From NCBI GenBank assembly GCA_002159075.1, contig LZRT01000036.1:62001-126000 (forward strand): a DNA stretch of 64,000 nucleotides, in the 5' to 3' direction. Under the pieces are notes generated by a model that was not told the DNA's origin, searched no databases, and was given only the letters and a program-made list of their open reading frames with translations. Source of the DNA: Bacillus thermozeamaize (GTDB lineage: Bacteria; Bacillota; Bacilli; ZCTH02-B2). The position numbers were made by a program, and so were the translations under genes. This document shows, piece after piece, positions 45,044 through 53,797 of this stretch; position 1 is the stretch's first letter, and every line of letters starts with the position of its first letter.

Positions 45044-45235
45044 TCAAGCGTGTTTGACAACGATAAACATCCCTTCTTCCAACTCATGAACCATTGCATC
45101 CAAGATCACTTCCAGATGGGTGCCGATAACCTCCATTTCCTCCCGGTTGTCGACATAAAAAATGGGCACGCCACCCCCCACCCGATTGGGGTCGGTGGTG
45201 ATCACCGCCAGTATGGTTTTTTCCAGGCTGGCCAT
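45044..45235 (-). CDS. capping complex subunit for YIEGIA
   Basis: 63 residues, soluble. It matches the small companion protein encoded next to YIEGIA-family membrane proteins ([21 protein letters not shown] and a C-terminal [10 protein letters not shown] strand). The pair is associated with sporeformers. It starts 35 bases after the YIEGIA gene with a GGGGA site, consistent with co-production. Confidence 0.7.
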   Translation of the reverse strand: MASLEKTILAVITTDPNRVGGGVPIFYVDNREEMEVIGTHLEVILDAMVHELEEGMFIVVKHA

Positions 45236-45270
45236 TGTCCTCCCCTTTCATACCAGGATTGGGTCACCGT

Positions 45271-46155
45271 TCATCGCCGCTGGTTGACTGCTGCCTGAGA
45301 GGGGCGCCGGACTGCACTTTCCAAAATCGGAACCCGCTTAATCAGTTGAACCGCTTTTTCGATGTTTTTATCTTGCGGCAAGAGGAAAATGCCGACACGG
45401 CCGTCTTCCAGGTCCAGCTTGGCCATGGGAACCAGCGCGGGGGTCCCGGCGTCGCGGTAAACGCCGAGAATGGTGGTGGCATCGTGGAGGATGGCCTGTC
45501 TTTGCCCGAGGTGGGAAAGCGTGATCCGGGCATCCTGATTTTTGGGTTTCAGAATCAGGCCAAGTCCTTTTTCCAGGATCAGATTCTGATTGGCAGAAAG
45601 GCCCACATTCATGATCACGATGTCACCAACGTACAGCAATGCCCCTTTGAAATGCACCGGAGCCTCCTGGATTTCCGCAATATGTCCAATCGATTTTCCA
45701 GACATGAAGATCCGATCCAGGAGAAGGCAAAAGAATCCCACGACCACCCCCATCCATGGATGGAACAAGTACGTGAACATGGAAACGAGCAATGCTGTCA
45801 GGATGACCAAATAGTTCCTTCCCTCAAATACCATGGCGATCCCCTCGATATACGAAGCGCCTCTGGGAACCAGCTCATCCCGATCCATTTTGCTAAGCAT
45901 TTCTCTTTCCATGTTCCGCACATCGCGAAATTGTTGCGCGGCCAACGTCAGAAAGGTGACCGCTGTAAAATCCCTTTCGGCCAGAGCGGGGACCGCAACC
46001 GCTCCGAGGCTTGCGGCAATAAAACCCAGAGCCAAATGGATGATTCGGCCGTGCGGGTAGGTCGGATATTGGCGGTAATCGGTCCGCAACATGTAAACCC
46101 GTGCCAGGAATCCCAGGACAATCCCGAGCAAAACGGCTTGCTGGTAAGGCGCCAT
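45271..46155 (-). CDS. yphB: YIEGIA family membrane protein (YphB-like)
   Basis: 294 residues. Several N-terminal hydrophobic helices include LLGIVLGFLARVYMLRTDYRQYPTYPHG, and the hallmark YIEGIA is present at about residue 120. The C-terminal half is soluble with strand-rich repeats. The family is restricted to sporulating Firmicutes and functions with a small capping subunit; its molecular role is not defined. ATG 46155 fits GAGG six bases upstream; an earlier start would add a non-family extension. Confidence 0.78.
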   Translation of the reverse strand: MAPYQQAVLLGIVLGFLARVYMLRTDYRQYPTYPHGRIIHLALGFIAASLGAVAVPALAERDFTAVTFLTLAAQQFRDVRNMEREMLSKMDRDELVPRGASYIEGIAMVFEGRNYLVILTALLVSMFTYLFHPWMGVVVGFFCLLLDRIFMSGKSIGHIAEIQEAPVHFKGALLYVGDIVIMNVGLSANQNLILEKGLGLILKPKNQDARITLSHLGQRQAILHDATTILGVYRDAGTPALVPMAKLDLEDGRVGIFLLPQDKNIEKAVQLIKRVPILESAVRRPSQAAVNQRR

Positions 46156-46190
46156 CATATCCCTCGTTTCTGACAAGTACATCTGTTTGA

Positions 46191-46850
46191 TTAAAGAGGC
46201 TTGCGGAGAGTCGCCTTTCGAAGCAGCGCAAGCGCCGGAAAACTGTACTTCCGGTTGAACCGCAAATTGACATGCAACAGGTAATGAAACAAGGCGCTGC
46301 CTGTAGTGCCAACCCAAAAGGCACACCACCACAGCCGCTGAAACCAGCCGTCAGCGACAATGAAAACGCCCAGTTGTCCTGCATGAAGACTGAGAAAAGC
46401 CATTTCCGAAAGCAGCAGGCTTCCGGTTAGAAACAGCCAGCGTTCCGCCGGCTGGCGTCCCGTCGCAAACGAAAGCAGAACGGCCAGCATGGCCACACCC
46501 CAAGCTTCATCCATGATCCAAAAGACAGGGCTGTAACGGATAAATTCCCTGACAAACAACAAAGTGACCGTGTTCAACAAGATCGCGGAAGCGGGATAGA
46601 GAAAACCGCGCACATCGTGTGAAAAAAACAACGCAAAAAGGGCAGGTGCCAGCAGTCCGCCGAGATTGGCCCCGATGCCCGGAGAAAGATTCACTGTAAA
46701 AAAACTGGCAACCAGTTGAAGTCCGAAAAACCAGCATATGTACATGCGAAGCGAGGGCCTGACCAGGCGGGACCATGATTGAAACCATCCGGAAGCCAAG
46801 AGGATGAGAGTGACCATCTGTACAATCAGCGTTTGTGGTATCGAAAACAC
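46191..46850 (-). CDS. yphA: YphA family membrane protein
   Basis: About 219 residues with six or seven membrane helices and short loops. A GTG at 46850, preceded by GGGAGGGG, is the likely start; an ATG upstream lacks a site. The position between the YIEGIA gene and the S1-domain gene equals that of yphA in B. subtilis. No catalytic motif is visible. Confidence 0.68.
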   Translation of the reverse strand: MFSIPQTLIVQMVTLILLASGWFQSWSRLVRPSLRMYICWFFGLQLVASFFTVNLSPGIGANLGGLLAPALFALFFSHDVRGFLYPASAILLNTVTLLFVREFIRYSPVFWIMDEAWGVAMLAVLLSFATGRQPAERWLFLTGSLLLSEMAFLSLHAGQLGVFIVADGWFQRLWWCAFWVGTTGSALFHYLLHVNLRFNRKYSFPALALLRKATLRKPL

Positions 46851-46925
46851 AGTACCCCTCCCGTATCTCTTCATCCCAGTATGTCTCATTCGCGATCGGT
46901 TTAATCGACACGGGAGCCAATCGCA

Positions 46926-46955
46926 ATAAAAAAAGCCAGATCTTCACGATCTGGC
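46926..46955 (-). terminator. terminator of the cmk-plsC-rpsA transcript
   Basis: On the minus strand GCCAGATC pairs with GATCTGGC around five bases and is followed by seven T, about 30 bases after the S1-domain gene. Confidence 0.85.
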
Positions 46956-46984
46956 AATCATCTACACGTGCATCCGGCGAGAGA

Positions 46985-48136
46985 TTATGGCTTCAGTTGC
47001 CGGAGCTGGTCACCAATCACTTCGCCCAGGGTGACATTCAAGCCGGTATTCGGCTCGGACGGCGGAGTGTTTTTCTGGACTTTCGGTGACTCCTGTGCCT
47101 CTTTGATGCTCAAGCTGATCCGCTGTGCATCGAAGTTCAAATCCAGGATCTTTACTTTTACCTTCTGGCCTTCTTGCAGTTCCTCTTCTGGCGTGCCAAT
47201 GTGCCGGCGGGAAATCTGTGAAATGTGCACCAGCCCTTCCACGCCTGGGAGCAGCTCGACAAACGCGCCGAAGGGAACTAGGCGCTTGACGGTGCCCTCC
47301 ACAATATCCCCGACAGCATACCTGGCTTTCGCCTCGTCCCATGGACCGGGAGTGGTTTCCTTGATACTCAGGCTAATCCGCTCGTTTTCTTTGTCCACAT
47401 TCAGGATCTTGACCTTGACGACGTCCCCTTCCTTGAGCACATCCGCAGGTTTGTCGACGTGATGCCAGGCAATTTCCGAAACGTGAACCAGCCCGTCTAC
47501 TCCACCGACATCGACAAAGGCGCCAAAATCGGTCAAGCGTTGGACCTTCCCTTCAATGACATCCCCCACGCGCAATTTCTCCAGCACTTCCTGCTTCTTT
47601 TTCGCCAATTCCTCCTCGAGGACGGCACGATGAGAAAGAATGACCTTGTTCTGTTCCTTATCCAGTTCAACCACTTTCAGGCGGAGCGTTCGCCCTTTAT
47701 AGTCCGAAAAATCCTCGACATAATGGCGTTCCACCATGGATGCAGGGATGAAGCCCCGCACCCCGACATCAACCACTAGGCCTCCCTTGACGACGTTGGC
47801 TACAGTGGCCTCAAACACCTCGCCGTTCTGGAACTTTTGTTCCAGGTCCTCCCAGGCCCGTTCGCGGTCGACGGCCCGCTTGGAAAGAAACACCTTATCT
47901 TCTTCATCATCAATGCGCAATACGCGGACATCGATTTCATCGCCTTCTTTCAGCACGTCACCAACGGTGTCAATGTGCACGTTGGACACTTCACCGATGG
48001 TGAGAATGCCTTCGTTTTTATAACCGATGTCGACAAGCGCGACCTTATCTTCGACCTTGACCACCCTCCCCTTGACAGTGTCACCTGGCTGAATGACTTG
48101 AACAGCTGCCATTTCCGTATTCATTTCTTCCACCAT
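46985..48136 (-). CDS. rpsA: S1 domain-containing protein, ribosomal protein S1 homologue (YpfD)
   Basis: 383 residues with four S1 RNA-binding repeats (about 15-85, 103-168, 189-257 and 274-343), for example [21 protein letters not shown] and [22 protein letters not shown]. Firmicute YpfD has four repeats against six in E. coli S1; its role in translation is less central. The C-terminal tail is of low complexity and Pro-rich. It follows plsC and cmk on one transcript, as in B. subtilis. Confidence 0.93.
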   Translation of the reverse strand: MVEEMNTEMAAVQVIQPGDTVKGRVVKVEDKVALVDIGYKNEGILTIGEVSNVHIDTVGDVLKEGDEIDVRVLRIDDEEDKVFLSKRAVDRERAWEDLEQKFQNGEVFEATVANVVKGGLVVDVGVRGFIPASMVERHYVEDFSDYKGRTLRLKVVELDKEQNKVILSHRAVLEEELAKKKQEVLEKLRVGDVIEGKVQRLTDFGAFVDVGGVDGLVHVSEIAWHHVDKPADVLKEGDVVKVKILNVDKENERISLSIKETTPGPWDEAKARYAVGDIVEGTVKRLVPFGAFVELLPGVEGLVHISQISRRHIGTPEEELQEGQKVKVKILDLNFDAQRISLSIKEAQESPKVQKNTPPSEPNTGLNVTLGEVIGDQLRQLKP

Positions 48137-48210
48137 ACATAAACCTCCTCTTCACTTGACACATCAGCATTATATCAAAGCGCAATCAGAGATTGGCTTG
48201 AGAACGAAAA

Positions 48211-48813
48211 TCAGGTACTGCGGCTGGTCGGCGGGGATGTGGTTTGAGCGAGTGCCTGCGCATTCCGGATCGGCTCCATCATCAGCTCTGCCACTTCCTC
48301 CAGTTGTTTTGAGCCGGCTCTGCCCGCGGAAAGCGAAGAGACATCAACCGGCGGCAAGACCGTTACTTTCACTTTGCCGAACAGACGGTATGTACCAGAG
48401 AGTAGGACTGGAACCGGCGTAACCTCTGTTTTTAGAGCGAACAATGCCGCTCCCGGAAACGGCTTCCCCAGTTTCCCCGTCTTGCTGCGATGGCCTTCCG
48501 GAAACAGGATAAACACGCCACCGTCGCGCAATATCTGCAGGCCACGTTTTACGGCGCCGACATCAGCTGTGCCGCGCTTGACAGGAAAAGCGCCGAATGC
48601 TCGGATTAACATGGCAAGGAGGGGATTGCGAAACAGCTCCTCTTTGGCCATAAAATGCACCCTTCTCGGCACGATCACCGCCAGGATGGGCGGATCCCAA
48701 TTGCTGAGGTGATTGGCATACAACAGGACAGGACCTTTCCGGGGAATGTGGTGGCGCCCGTGTACCTCAAGGCGAAAAATCACTTTAAAAAAAAGCCATG
48801 CCAGCCAGCGCAT
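48211..48813 (-). CDS. plsC: 1-acyl-sn-glycerol-3-phosphate acyltransferase
   Basis: 200 residues. The catalytic NHLSNWD (NHX4D) is at about 35-41, and FPEGHRSKTG is the substrate-binding block near residue 110. An N-terminal hydrophobic helix attaches it to the membrane. PlsC converts lysophosphatidate to phosphatidate. Its ATG overlaps the cmk stop in a TGATG arrangement; a TTG four codons earlier is also in frame. Confidence 0.93.
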   Translation of the reverse strand: MRWLAWLFFKVIFRLEVHGRHHIPRKGPVLLYANHLSNWDPPILAVIVPRRVHFMAKEELFRNPLLAMLIRAFGAFPVKRGTADVGAVKRGLQILRDGGVFILFPEGHRSKTGKLGKPFPGAALFALKTEVTPVPVLLSGTYRLFGKVKVTVLPPVDVSSLSAGRAGSKQLEEVAELMMEPIRNAQALAQTTSPPTSRST

Positions 48814-49508
48814 CAGGTGATACAACGCGGCTCGCCTCGCTTTGCCTGACGGATAATCCGAATCACTTGCTCCACCACCTCCGAAAGGGCCATGCCAGAG
48901 GTGTCCAGGATAATGGCGTCTGGCGCCGGTTTGAGAGGAGCGATCGCGCGTCCGCTGTCTGACTGATCGCGTTTGATCATCTCCTGTTTCACCTCTTCAT
49001 AATCAGCCGGGTACCCCCGTTCCAAAAGTTCCCGGTAGCGCCGCAGCGCGCGCTCTTCAGGAGATGCGGTAATAAAGAGCTTGACGTCTGCATCCGGGAA
49101 GACGACCGTGCCGATGTCCCGGCCGTCCATTACCACAGATCCTTTTTTTGCTAATTCACGCTGCAACTGGACCAAGCGCTCCCGGACAGCCGGGTGGGCT
49201 GCGACCGAGGAGACTTGACTCGTCACCTCCGGAGAACGGATCTGCTCGCTGATCTCTTTGCCGTTCAACCAGACCCGCTGCTTGCCATCTGCGTCATCAT
49301 GCACATGAAGCTGGAGCTGCCGCAAATACTGCTGCAGCTGTTGTTCATCGCGAAGGTTGATCTGATCGGCAATAATTCCCCAGGTTACCGCACGGTACAT
49401 CGCACCGCTATCCACATACAACATGCCAAGCGCTTCGGCCACCTTTTTGGCCACTGTACTTTTGCCAGCACCCGCCGGACCGTCGATGGCAACCCGGATG
49501 TTCCCCAT
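48813..49508 (-). CDS. cmk: cytidylate kinase
   Basis: 231 residues. DGPAGAGKSTVAK is the P-loop; VDSGAMYRAVTWG and VMDGRDIGTVVFPDA are the nucleotide-binding and lid segments. Cmk phosphorylates CMP and dCMP. It is the first gene of cmk-plsC-rpsA, with a SigA-like promoter about 180 bases upstream. Confidence 0.97.
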   Translation of the reverse strand: MGNIRVAIDGPAGAGKSTVAKKVAEALGMLYVDSGAMYRAVTWGIIADQINLRDEQQLQQYLRQLQLHVHDDADGKQRVWLNGKEISEQIRSPEVTSQVSSVAAHPAVRERLVQLQRELAKKGSVVMDGRDIGTVVFPDADVKLFITASPEERALRRYRELLERGYPADYEEVKQEMIKRDQSDSGRAIAPLKPAPDAIILDTSGMALSEVVEQVIRIIRQAKRGEPRCIT

Positions 49509-49525
49509 GATTCATCTACCTTTCC

Positions 49526-49559
49526 CCAAATAAGAAGAAAGCAGGCGGCTTGCCTGCTT
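49526..49559 (-). terminator. terminator-like hairpin upstream of cmk
   Basis: On the minus strand AAGCAGGC pairs with GCCTGCTT around five bases, followed by an interrupted T run (TCTTCTTATTT). It lies between the promoter at 49685-49714 and the cmk start, so it could end the PilZ transcript or attenuate cmk. Confidence 0.5.
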
Positions 49560-49684
49560 AATTGTTGGTATTCGATTCAAGCGATCGAAGACAGGACTCA
49601 ACCAGCAACACACAGACAGCGCGACTCAGCCATCGATATCACTACCGTGATTCGACTTTGATTATCCTATTCAGCTCCATTCCA

Positions 49685-49714
49685 GTTTAACACGGATGCA
49701 GGGATTTGTACAAT
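49685..49714 (-). promoter_or_regulatory. promoter of cmk-plsC-rpsA
   Basis: On the minus strand TTGTAC (49714-49709), 18 bases, then TAAACT (49690-49685) with a TG extension directly before it. Confidence 0.55.
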
Positions 49715-49723
49715 TCTTTTCCG

Positions 49724-50404
49724 CTACACCTGCTTTTTTCGCAATTCCAGTTGACGGTTAAAACAGTAACGGACAATCACCTCGCGATCCGACTCCTTGA
49801 TCTCGGTAAACATCAAGGCAATCGCGGTACGCGCTTTCTCTTCGTCATGTTTGACGTACACCACTTGCGCCGTGTACGGGATGTCGAAAACTTTTTCTTT
49901 TTCTTCAATCTGGATGTTTCCCTCGACGCGGCTGCCCTCACCCAGCCCCCAATTTTGTTGCTCCGCTTCCGGGAGGACAATGGACAATCCTCCTCCGCTG
50001 AGATCAAGAAGCGGAACGTCCGTCTTCCGTCCATCCCCCAATGTCACCCTGGTGTGGAGATGGACAGGGACACGCAAGTACTCGCGCCGCTGGATTTTCC
50101 TGATTTGATCGGCAGACGGCTTGCGGAGCACCAGCAAGGGCTCGTTATCCTGGTATTGATCGAGCACTTCGGTTTGAAACGCGTAAAGGCTCTCATTGTG
50201 GACAAAAGAAATTTCCACCAATGTCCCCCTGGCTAAAGCCTTACCAGAGAGGTGGGAGTCAATGGGAGACTGAATCGTAAATCGGTCTCCTTTGACATCC
50301 ACCACTTTCAAAGAATAGACCCGCTTTTCCCGGGTATGGTTATCCCCATCTTGGCCATCATCCTCGATGGTCAGGCGAACGGTCTGCAACTGCTCGGGAA
50401 ACAT
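49724..50404 (-). CDS. ypfA: PilZ-domain flagellar brake protein (YpfA-like)
   Basis: 226 residues. An N-terminal YcgR-N-like beta barrel is followed by a PilZ domain with the c-di-GMP-binding QRREYLRVPV (RxxxR) and DLSGGGLS (D/NxSxxG) motifs. In B. subtilis YpfA (DgrA) binds c-di-GMP and slows the flagellar motor. This suggests that the organism has c-di-GMP signalling and motility, in line with cheR at 32.8 kb. The gene is separate from cmk by a hairpin and a promoter. Confidence 0.9.
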   Translation of the reverse strand: MFPEQLQTVRLTIEDDGQDGDNHTREKRVYSLKVVDVKGDRFTIQSPIDSHLSGKALARGTLVEISFVHNESLYAFQTEVLDQYQDNEPLLVLRKPSADQIRKIQRREYLRVPVHLHTRVTLGDGRKTDVPLLDLSGGGLSIVLPEAEQQNWGLGEGSRVEGNIQIEEKEKVFDIPYTAQVVYVKHDEEKARTAIALMFTEIKESDREVIVRYCFNRQLELRKKQV

Positions 50405-50511
50405 CCTCGCTACTCTCCCATTTCATGGATTATCTCATTGGTTTCATTATATCATGCTTGAAGAAAGATGGCAGTGTTTTTCATGCACCGCTACTCTTTC
50501 TTGTGAGCTAT

Positions 50512-51858
50512 CTAAATCTTCTCTGCGTCAATGTTCTTAATCCCTTCCACGAGGATTTCTTCCCCATTGATGGCATCGATGTAAATTCTGTAGGTATGCC
50601 CATTTAATTCACCTTGGAACTGGTAAGCGAGCCGTTCATTGCCGATGTCATCCTCCACCAAAGTCAGCTCCGCTTCCGGTGTACGCAGATCGGCATGCAC
50701 TCTTTTCCGCGCCTCTGCTTCGGTCAACTTCGGCTTTGGAAGTTCCCTTTTCTTGTGGTGGTAAACATATTCCTCCGCTTGAAACCCGGTGATCTCTCCC
50801 CGATCCAGTGCCACTTTGACAGTTACGGTATCGGTCATCAGCTTGACGCCGTCCTGAACCGGGACGAACAGAAAAATCCGCGTGTCGTCATAAGGCTGGA
50901 CATTAATCAGGGTCATGCGCTTCAATCCGCGTTTCTCCAAAAAGTCAATCGCGATTTGCAGAGCCTGCTCTTCGGAAATCGTCGGTTTGGCAATTTTGCG
51001 CTCGTTCATCATCCAGATGACGTGCCCGCCTTTTTTTGTCACGTCCAGATAGATGCTGTCCTTGCTGCCTTGCGGGGTGGCCGTCACACTGTAAGCGGCA
51101 TAATCGATCCCTTTGCCCGTTTCTGTAACCTCGATTTTGCTCAAGGGCTGCCCGATAAACCGCCGGGCAATTTCCTTGGCTTCCTGTTTCGTGATGGCTT
51201 TCCCCCTCAGGTTGATATACCGGTGTTTGCTTTTTTCGCTGAGCGCTTTGACCGTTCCCCAGTCAACCTCCGGAAATCCTTGCACCGTTTTGTCGATCGT
51301 TTTAAACCCGTCGATGATCGTGTTGTCGGATTGCATCTTTTCACTGGCCAATGCCGCCTCGACATCCATCCAGCGAAGTTGGTTATCGATAATTTTGCTC
51401 TGTACGCCGTTCAATTCTTTCTTCACTTTTTCCGAATGCTGATAAAGCGCCTGCAGCGTCTGGCGTTCCTTGCGGTTCAGCGGTTCGCGTTCCAAATCGC
51501 GGAGCGCGACCCGGTAGGCAAACTCACCCACATTGGACAGGAATTCTTCCGTATGGCTGAACGGAACCAGGGCAAGCGGCAGTTGTCCGAGATCCGACTG
51601 GGCGGCATATGCCAGGCGCCAAACGGTGGCCATGCGGGGCGCCAATTGCTTGCGAGAATTGGTGACCAATGCCTTGCCCAATTCCTGATTCAAACTGTCA
51701 ATGTGAAAATTCAAGTTATGAAAGGCGGATTGATACTGGTTTTCCGCTTTAAGCAATATCGAGTTCTTGTCACGATTTTCCTGATACCCCCAGATGCCGA
51801 GTCCGACGACGATCAGGGCAAACACAGGAAAAAGGATCCCTGCCACACGACGGTACAT
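50512..51858 (-). CDS. ypeB: spore germination protein YpeB
   Basis: 448 residues. An N-terminal membrane helix (about 7-25) anchors the protein; three PepSY-type repeats fill the C-terminal half (for example ITKQEAKEIARRFIG and ISEEQALQIAIDFLEKRG). In Bacillus YpeB is required to localise and stabilise the cortex-lytic enzyme SleB in the spore inner membrane. sleB, normally directly upstream, is not found next to it here. Confidence 0.95.
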   Translation of the reverse strand: MYRRVAGILFPVFALIVVGLGIWGYQENRDKNSILLKAENQYQSAFHNLNFHIDSLNQELGKALVTNSRKQLAPRMATVWRLAYAAQSDLGQLPLALVPFSHTEEFLSNVGEFAYRVALRDLEREPLNRKERQTLQALYQHSEKVKKELNGVQSKIIDNQLRWMDVEAALASEKMQSDNTIIDGFKTIDKTVQGFPEVDWGTVKALSEKSKHRYINLRGKAITKQEAKEIARRFIGQPLSKIEVTETGKGIDYAAYSVTATPQGSKDSIYLDVTKKGGHVIWMMNERKIAKPTISEEQALQIAIDFLEKRGLKRMTLINVQPYDDTRIFLFVPVQDGVKLMTDTVTVKVALDRGEITGFQAEEYVYHHKKRELPKPKLTEAEARKRVHADLRTPEAELTLVEDDIGNERLAYQFQGELNGHTYRIYIDAINGEEILVEGIKNIDAEKI

Positions 51859-51947
51859 TTGCTCTCATCTCCTTTTATGGCTTTCCAGCTACCCGTATTT
51901 TGGGAAGAAAGAGAAGAAAGTATGTACCTTTGGATCCCCCGCTGCCA

Positions 51948-51974
51948 ACAAAAAAACCAGGGTGTTCCCCTGGT
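51948..51974 (-). terminator. terminator of zinc-ribbon peptide gene
   Basis: On the minus strand ACCAGGG pairs with CCCTGGT around five bases and is followed by six T. Its 5' arm overlaps the stop codon of the small zinc-ribbon gene. Confidence 0.8.
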
Positions 51975-52135
51975 CAGTCGCTTTGCTCGATGATCCGGAA
52001 ATCATTGTCATTATTGCAGATGCAACGCTTGAAACCGGTCGTGATTTTGCCATCCTGGCTTTTCTTTCCCCGCAAGGTGTAGCGCTCTCCGCAGACATTA
52101 CAGAAGATGGTTACCTTGACGCGATGGCTCCTCAA
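51974..52135 (-). CDS. small zinc-ribbon protein
   Basis: 53 residues, starting at a TTG (52135) with a GGGGGG-rich site upstream. It contains two cysteine pairs, CNVCG and CIC, separated by about 24 residues, as in a zinc ribbon or rubredoxin-like knuckle, and ends DFRIIEQSD. A terminator directly follows the stop. It lies 75 bases downstream of mecA in the same direction, so it probably shares that transcript. No named family was recognised; nucleic-acid or metal binding is the natural guess. Confidence 0.6.
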   Translation of the reverse strand: MRSHRVKVTIFCNVCGERYTLRGKKSQDGKITTGFKRCICNNDNDFRIIEQSD

Positions 52136-52209
52136 AAGTCATCCCCCCGGTGTCTAGTATGCCTCTTCGCTTACCGGGTATCGACTTTTCGGGCTGGTAA
52201 TTCCGGTCA

Positions 52210-52821
52210 TCAACGAAAATAATGGGTCAATGTCACGACAGCCGTATCCTGCGCAATTCGTTTTGCATATTCTTCCAATACATAGGGTGTCAGGGTAGAA
52301 GCCTCCCCGTACTCGGACAGGATGGCAACCATGGCGTGCAGGTACTCCTCGTTCAGTTCATCACCCGGTGCATAAAAGTAATAGTTTTCCTGATATGCGT
52401 AGACTGACCCGCCATGATATCCCAATTTCCGGAGATGATGGAGGGCAGCAATCAAGTTTTCGAAGTCGCGAAAACGGTATACAATCCAATCGTTTTCCTC
52501 TAGCGTCACTTCCATCTCGTAAAGTTCCTCTTCAATCAGGGTATCCTGTTCCGCTTCCGCCTCTTCCGGCAATTGGTCCCGATGACCGCGTGTCACGATC
52601 ACCACCATTCCCTGCGCAGGGAGGGCGAATACTTCAACTGCAACCGGTCCATTGATTTCAAAGCCGACCTCATCATAAGCTTGTTCCATCATCTCATTGA
52701 ACAGTTCATGGACCTTGGGAATATCCCGCCACATATCCTCTTTTTCGATTCCCCGTTCCATCAGGTCATCAAAGGTAAGAAAAATGCGAATTTTATCCTG
52801 CCCCAGTCGCTCCACACGCAT
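52210..52821 (-). CDS. mecA: adaptor protein MecA/YpbH
   Basis: 203 residues. The N-terminal MRVERLGQDKIRIFLTFDDLMERGI substrate-binding domain and a C-terminal ClpC-binding domain (RFRDFENLIAALHHL, NYYFYAP) are joined by an acidic linker of about 15 Glu/Asp/Gln residues. MecA hands proteins such as ComK to ClpC/ClpP. B. subtilis has two paralogues, MecA and YpbH; the sequence does not decide which this is. Confidence 0.92.
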   Translation of the reverse strand: MRVERLGQDKIRIFLTFDDLMERGIEKEDMWRDIPKVHELFNEMMEQAYDEVGFEINGPVAVEVFALPAQGMVVIVTRGHRDQLPEEAEAEQDTLIEEELYEMEVTLEENDWIVYRFRDFENLIAALHHLRKLGYHGGSVYAYQENYYFYAPGDELNEEYLHAMVAILSEYGEASTLTPYVLEEYAKRIAQDTAVVTLTHYFR

Positions 52822-53085
52822 CGCGATCTCCTCCTTGCCTATCCACTACCATATTATATATGATTCGTATGTTTTTTGCGTCTGCTCCAGCTTATTTTCG
52901 ATGATCTATTTAGAACCCGATAAACAAGGTCAACGCTTGCTTCCGTCACAGAATTTCCACCACGAGATATCAACGAACTTTGAATCATTGTAGTCTAAAT
53001 CGAAACCTTTTTCAACATCTGGTTCTCCCGAAAAGTGTCATCCTGAGCACCGGGTTGTTGCCATGCGGATGGCGTCATTTCAGAC
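52822..53085. other. intergenic region between divergent mecA and ppa
   Basis: About 360 bases without a gene lie between the divergent starts of mecA (52821) and ppa (53180). A TATAAT on the minus strand at 52858-52853 is the likely mecA -10 box, without a clear -35. The middle (52870-53080) shows no reading frame with a ribosome binding site, no hairpin followed by a T run, and no repeat that I can see. Confidence 0.4.
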
Positions 53086-53121
53086 GATTTAATTTTACAT
53101 GATGATTTTATTTTACATGAG
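53086..53121 (+). repeat. tandem 18-base direct repeat in the ppa promoter region
   Basis: Two adjacent 18-base copies (53086-53103 and 53104-53121) agree at 16 of 18 positions; both contain TTTTACATGA. The second copy supplies the -35 element of the ppa promoter. Confidence 0.75.
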
Positions 53122-53139
53122 ACCACATTTTGTTATAAT
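53112..53139 (+). promoter_or_regulatory. SigA promoter of ppa
   Basis: TTTACA (53112-53117), 16 bases, then TATAAT (53134-53139) with a TG extension (TGTTATAAT). Transcription would start about 35 bases before the ATG. Confidence 0.75.
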
Positions 53140-53179
53140 ACGTGTGGTTGTACTAGGCGTTAAGCTAGGAGGTCGTGCG

Positions 53180-53671
53180 ATGTCTGGGTTAATCGTGGAT
53201 GCATTTATTGAGATTCCCACAGGCAGTCAGAACAAGTACGAATACGACAAGGAAAAAGGTGTATTCCGCCTGGATCGTGTGCTGTATTCGCCATTGTATT
53301 ATCCGACGGAATATGGATATTTGGAAAACACGTTGGCTCTTGACGGTGACCCCCTGGATATCCTTGTGCTGACAACCTTTCCCACCTTTCCGGGTTGTGT
53401 CATCCGTGCCCGGGTTGTCGGAGCGTTGGTCATGTCAGATGACAAGGGACAGGACGAAAAGCTCTTGGCCGTGCCGGCCGATGACCCGCGTTGGGATTTC
53501 GTTCAGGGCCTGAACGATGTTCCTGAACATCGTTTAAAAGAGATTGCCCATTTCTTTGCCGTGTACAAAGATCTTGAAAACAAAAAGACCAACGTGGAAG
53601 GTTGGAAAGATGCGGCGTTTGCCGCCAAGCTGTATGAGGAATGCGTGCAACGGTATATGGCAGGAAAGTGA
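53180..53671 (+). CDS. ppa: inorganic pyrophosphatase (family I)
   Basis: 163 residues. The active site cluster YYPTEYGYLE and DGDPLDILVL (three metal-binding Asp) and the KDLENKK region are intact. It hydrolyses pyrophosphate made by biosynthesis. B. subtilis itself uses a family II enzyme (PpaC), so a soluble family I enzyme here is a difference from that relative, shared with many thermophilic Bacillales. ATG 53180 has AGGAGGT upstream; the frame extends to 53099 without support. Confidence 0.95.
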   Translation: MSGLIVDAFIEIPTGSQNKYEYDKEKGVFRLDRVLYSPLYYPTEYGYLENTLALDGDPLDILVLTTFPTFPGCVIRARVVGALVMSDDKGQDEKLLAVPADDPRWDFVQGLNDVPEHRLKEIAHFFAVYKDLENKKTNVEGWKDAAFAAKLYEECVQRYMAGK

Positions 53672-53687
53672 ACACATGAAATATCCA

Positions 53688-53717
53688 TTGACAATCAGCG
53701 ATCGCCCGTGCTAAAGT
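53688..53717 (+). promoter_or_regulatory. promoter of the serine T-box operon
   Basis: TTGACA (53688-53693), 18 bases, then TAAAGT (53712-53717) with a TG extension. It begins 17 bases after the ppa stop and precedes the T-box leader. Confidence 0.7.
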
Positions 53718-53797
53718 AACAGCAAATGACAAGACAGCACCGATCGCTTCATCATCCTGCAGTTGACGGTTTTTTCGGGGCAACATCATGATGATAA

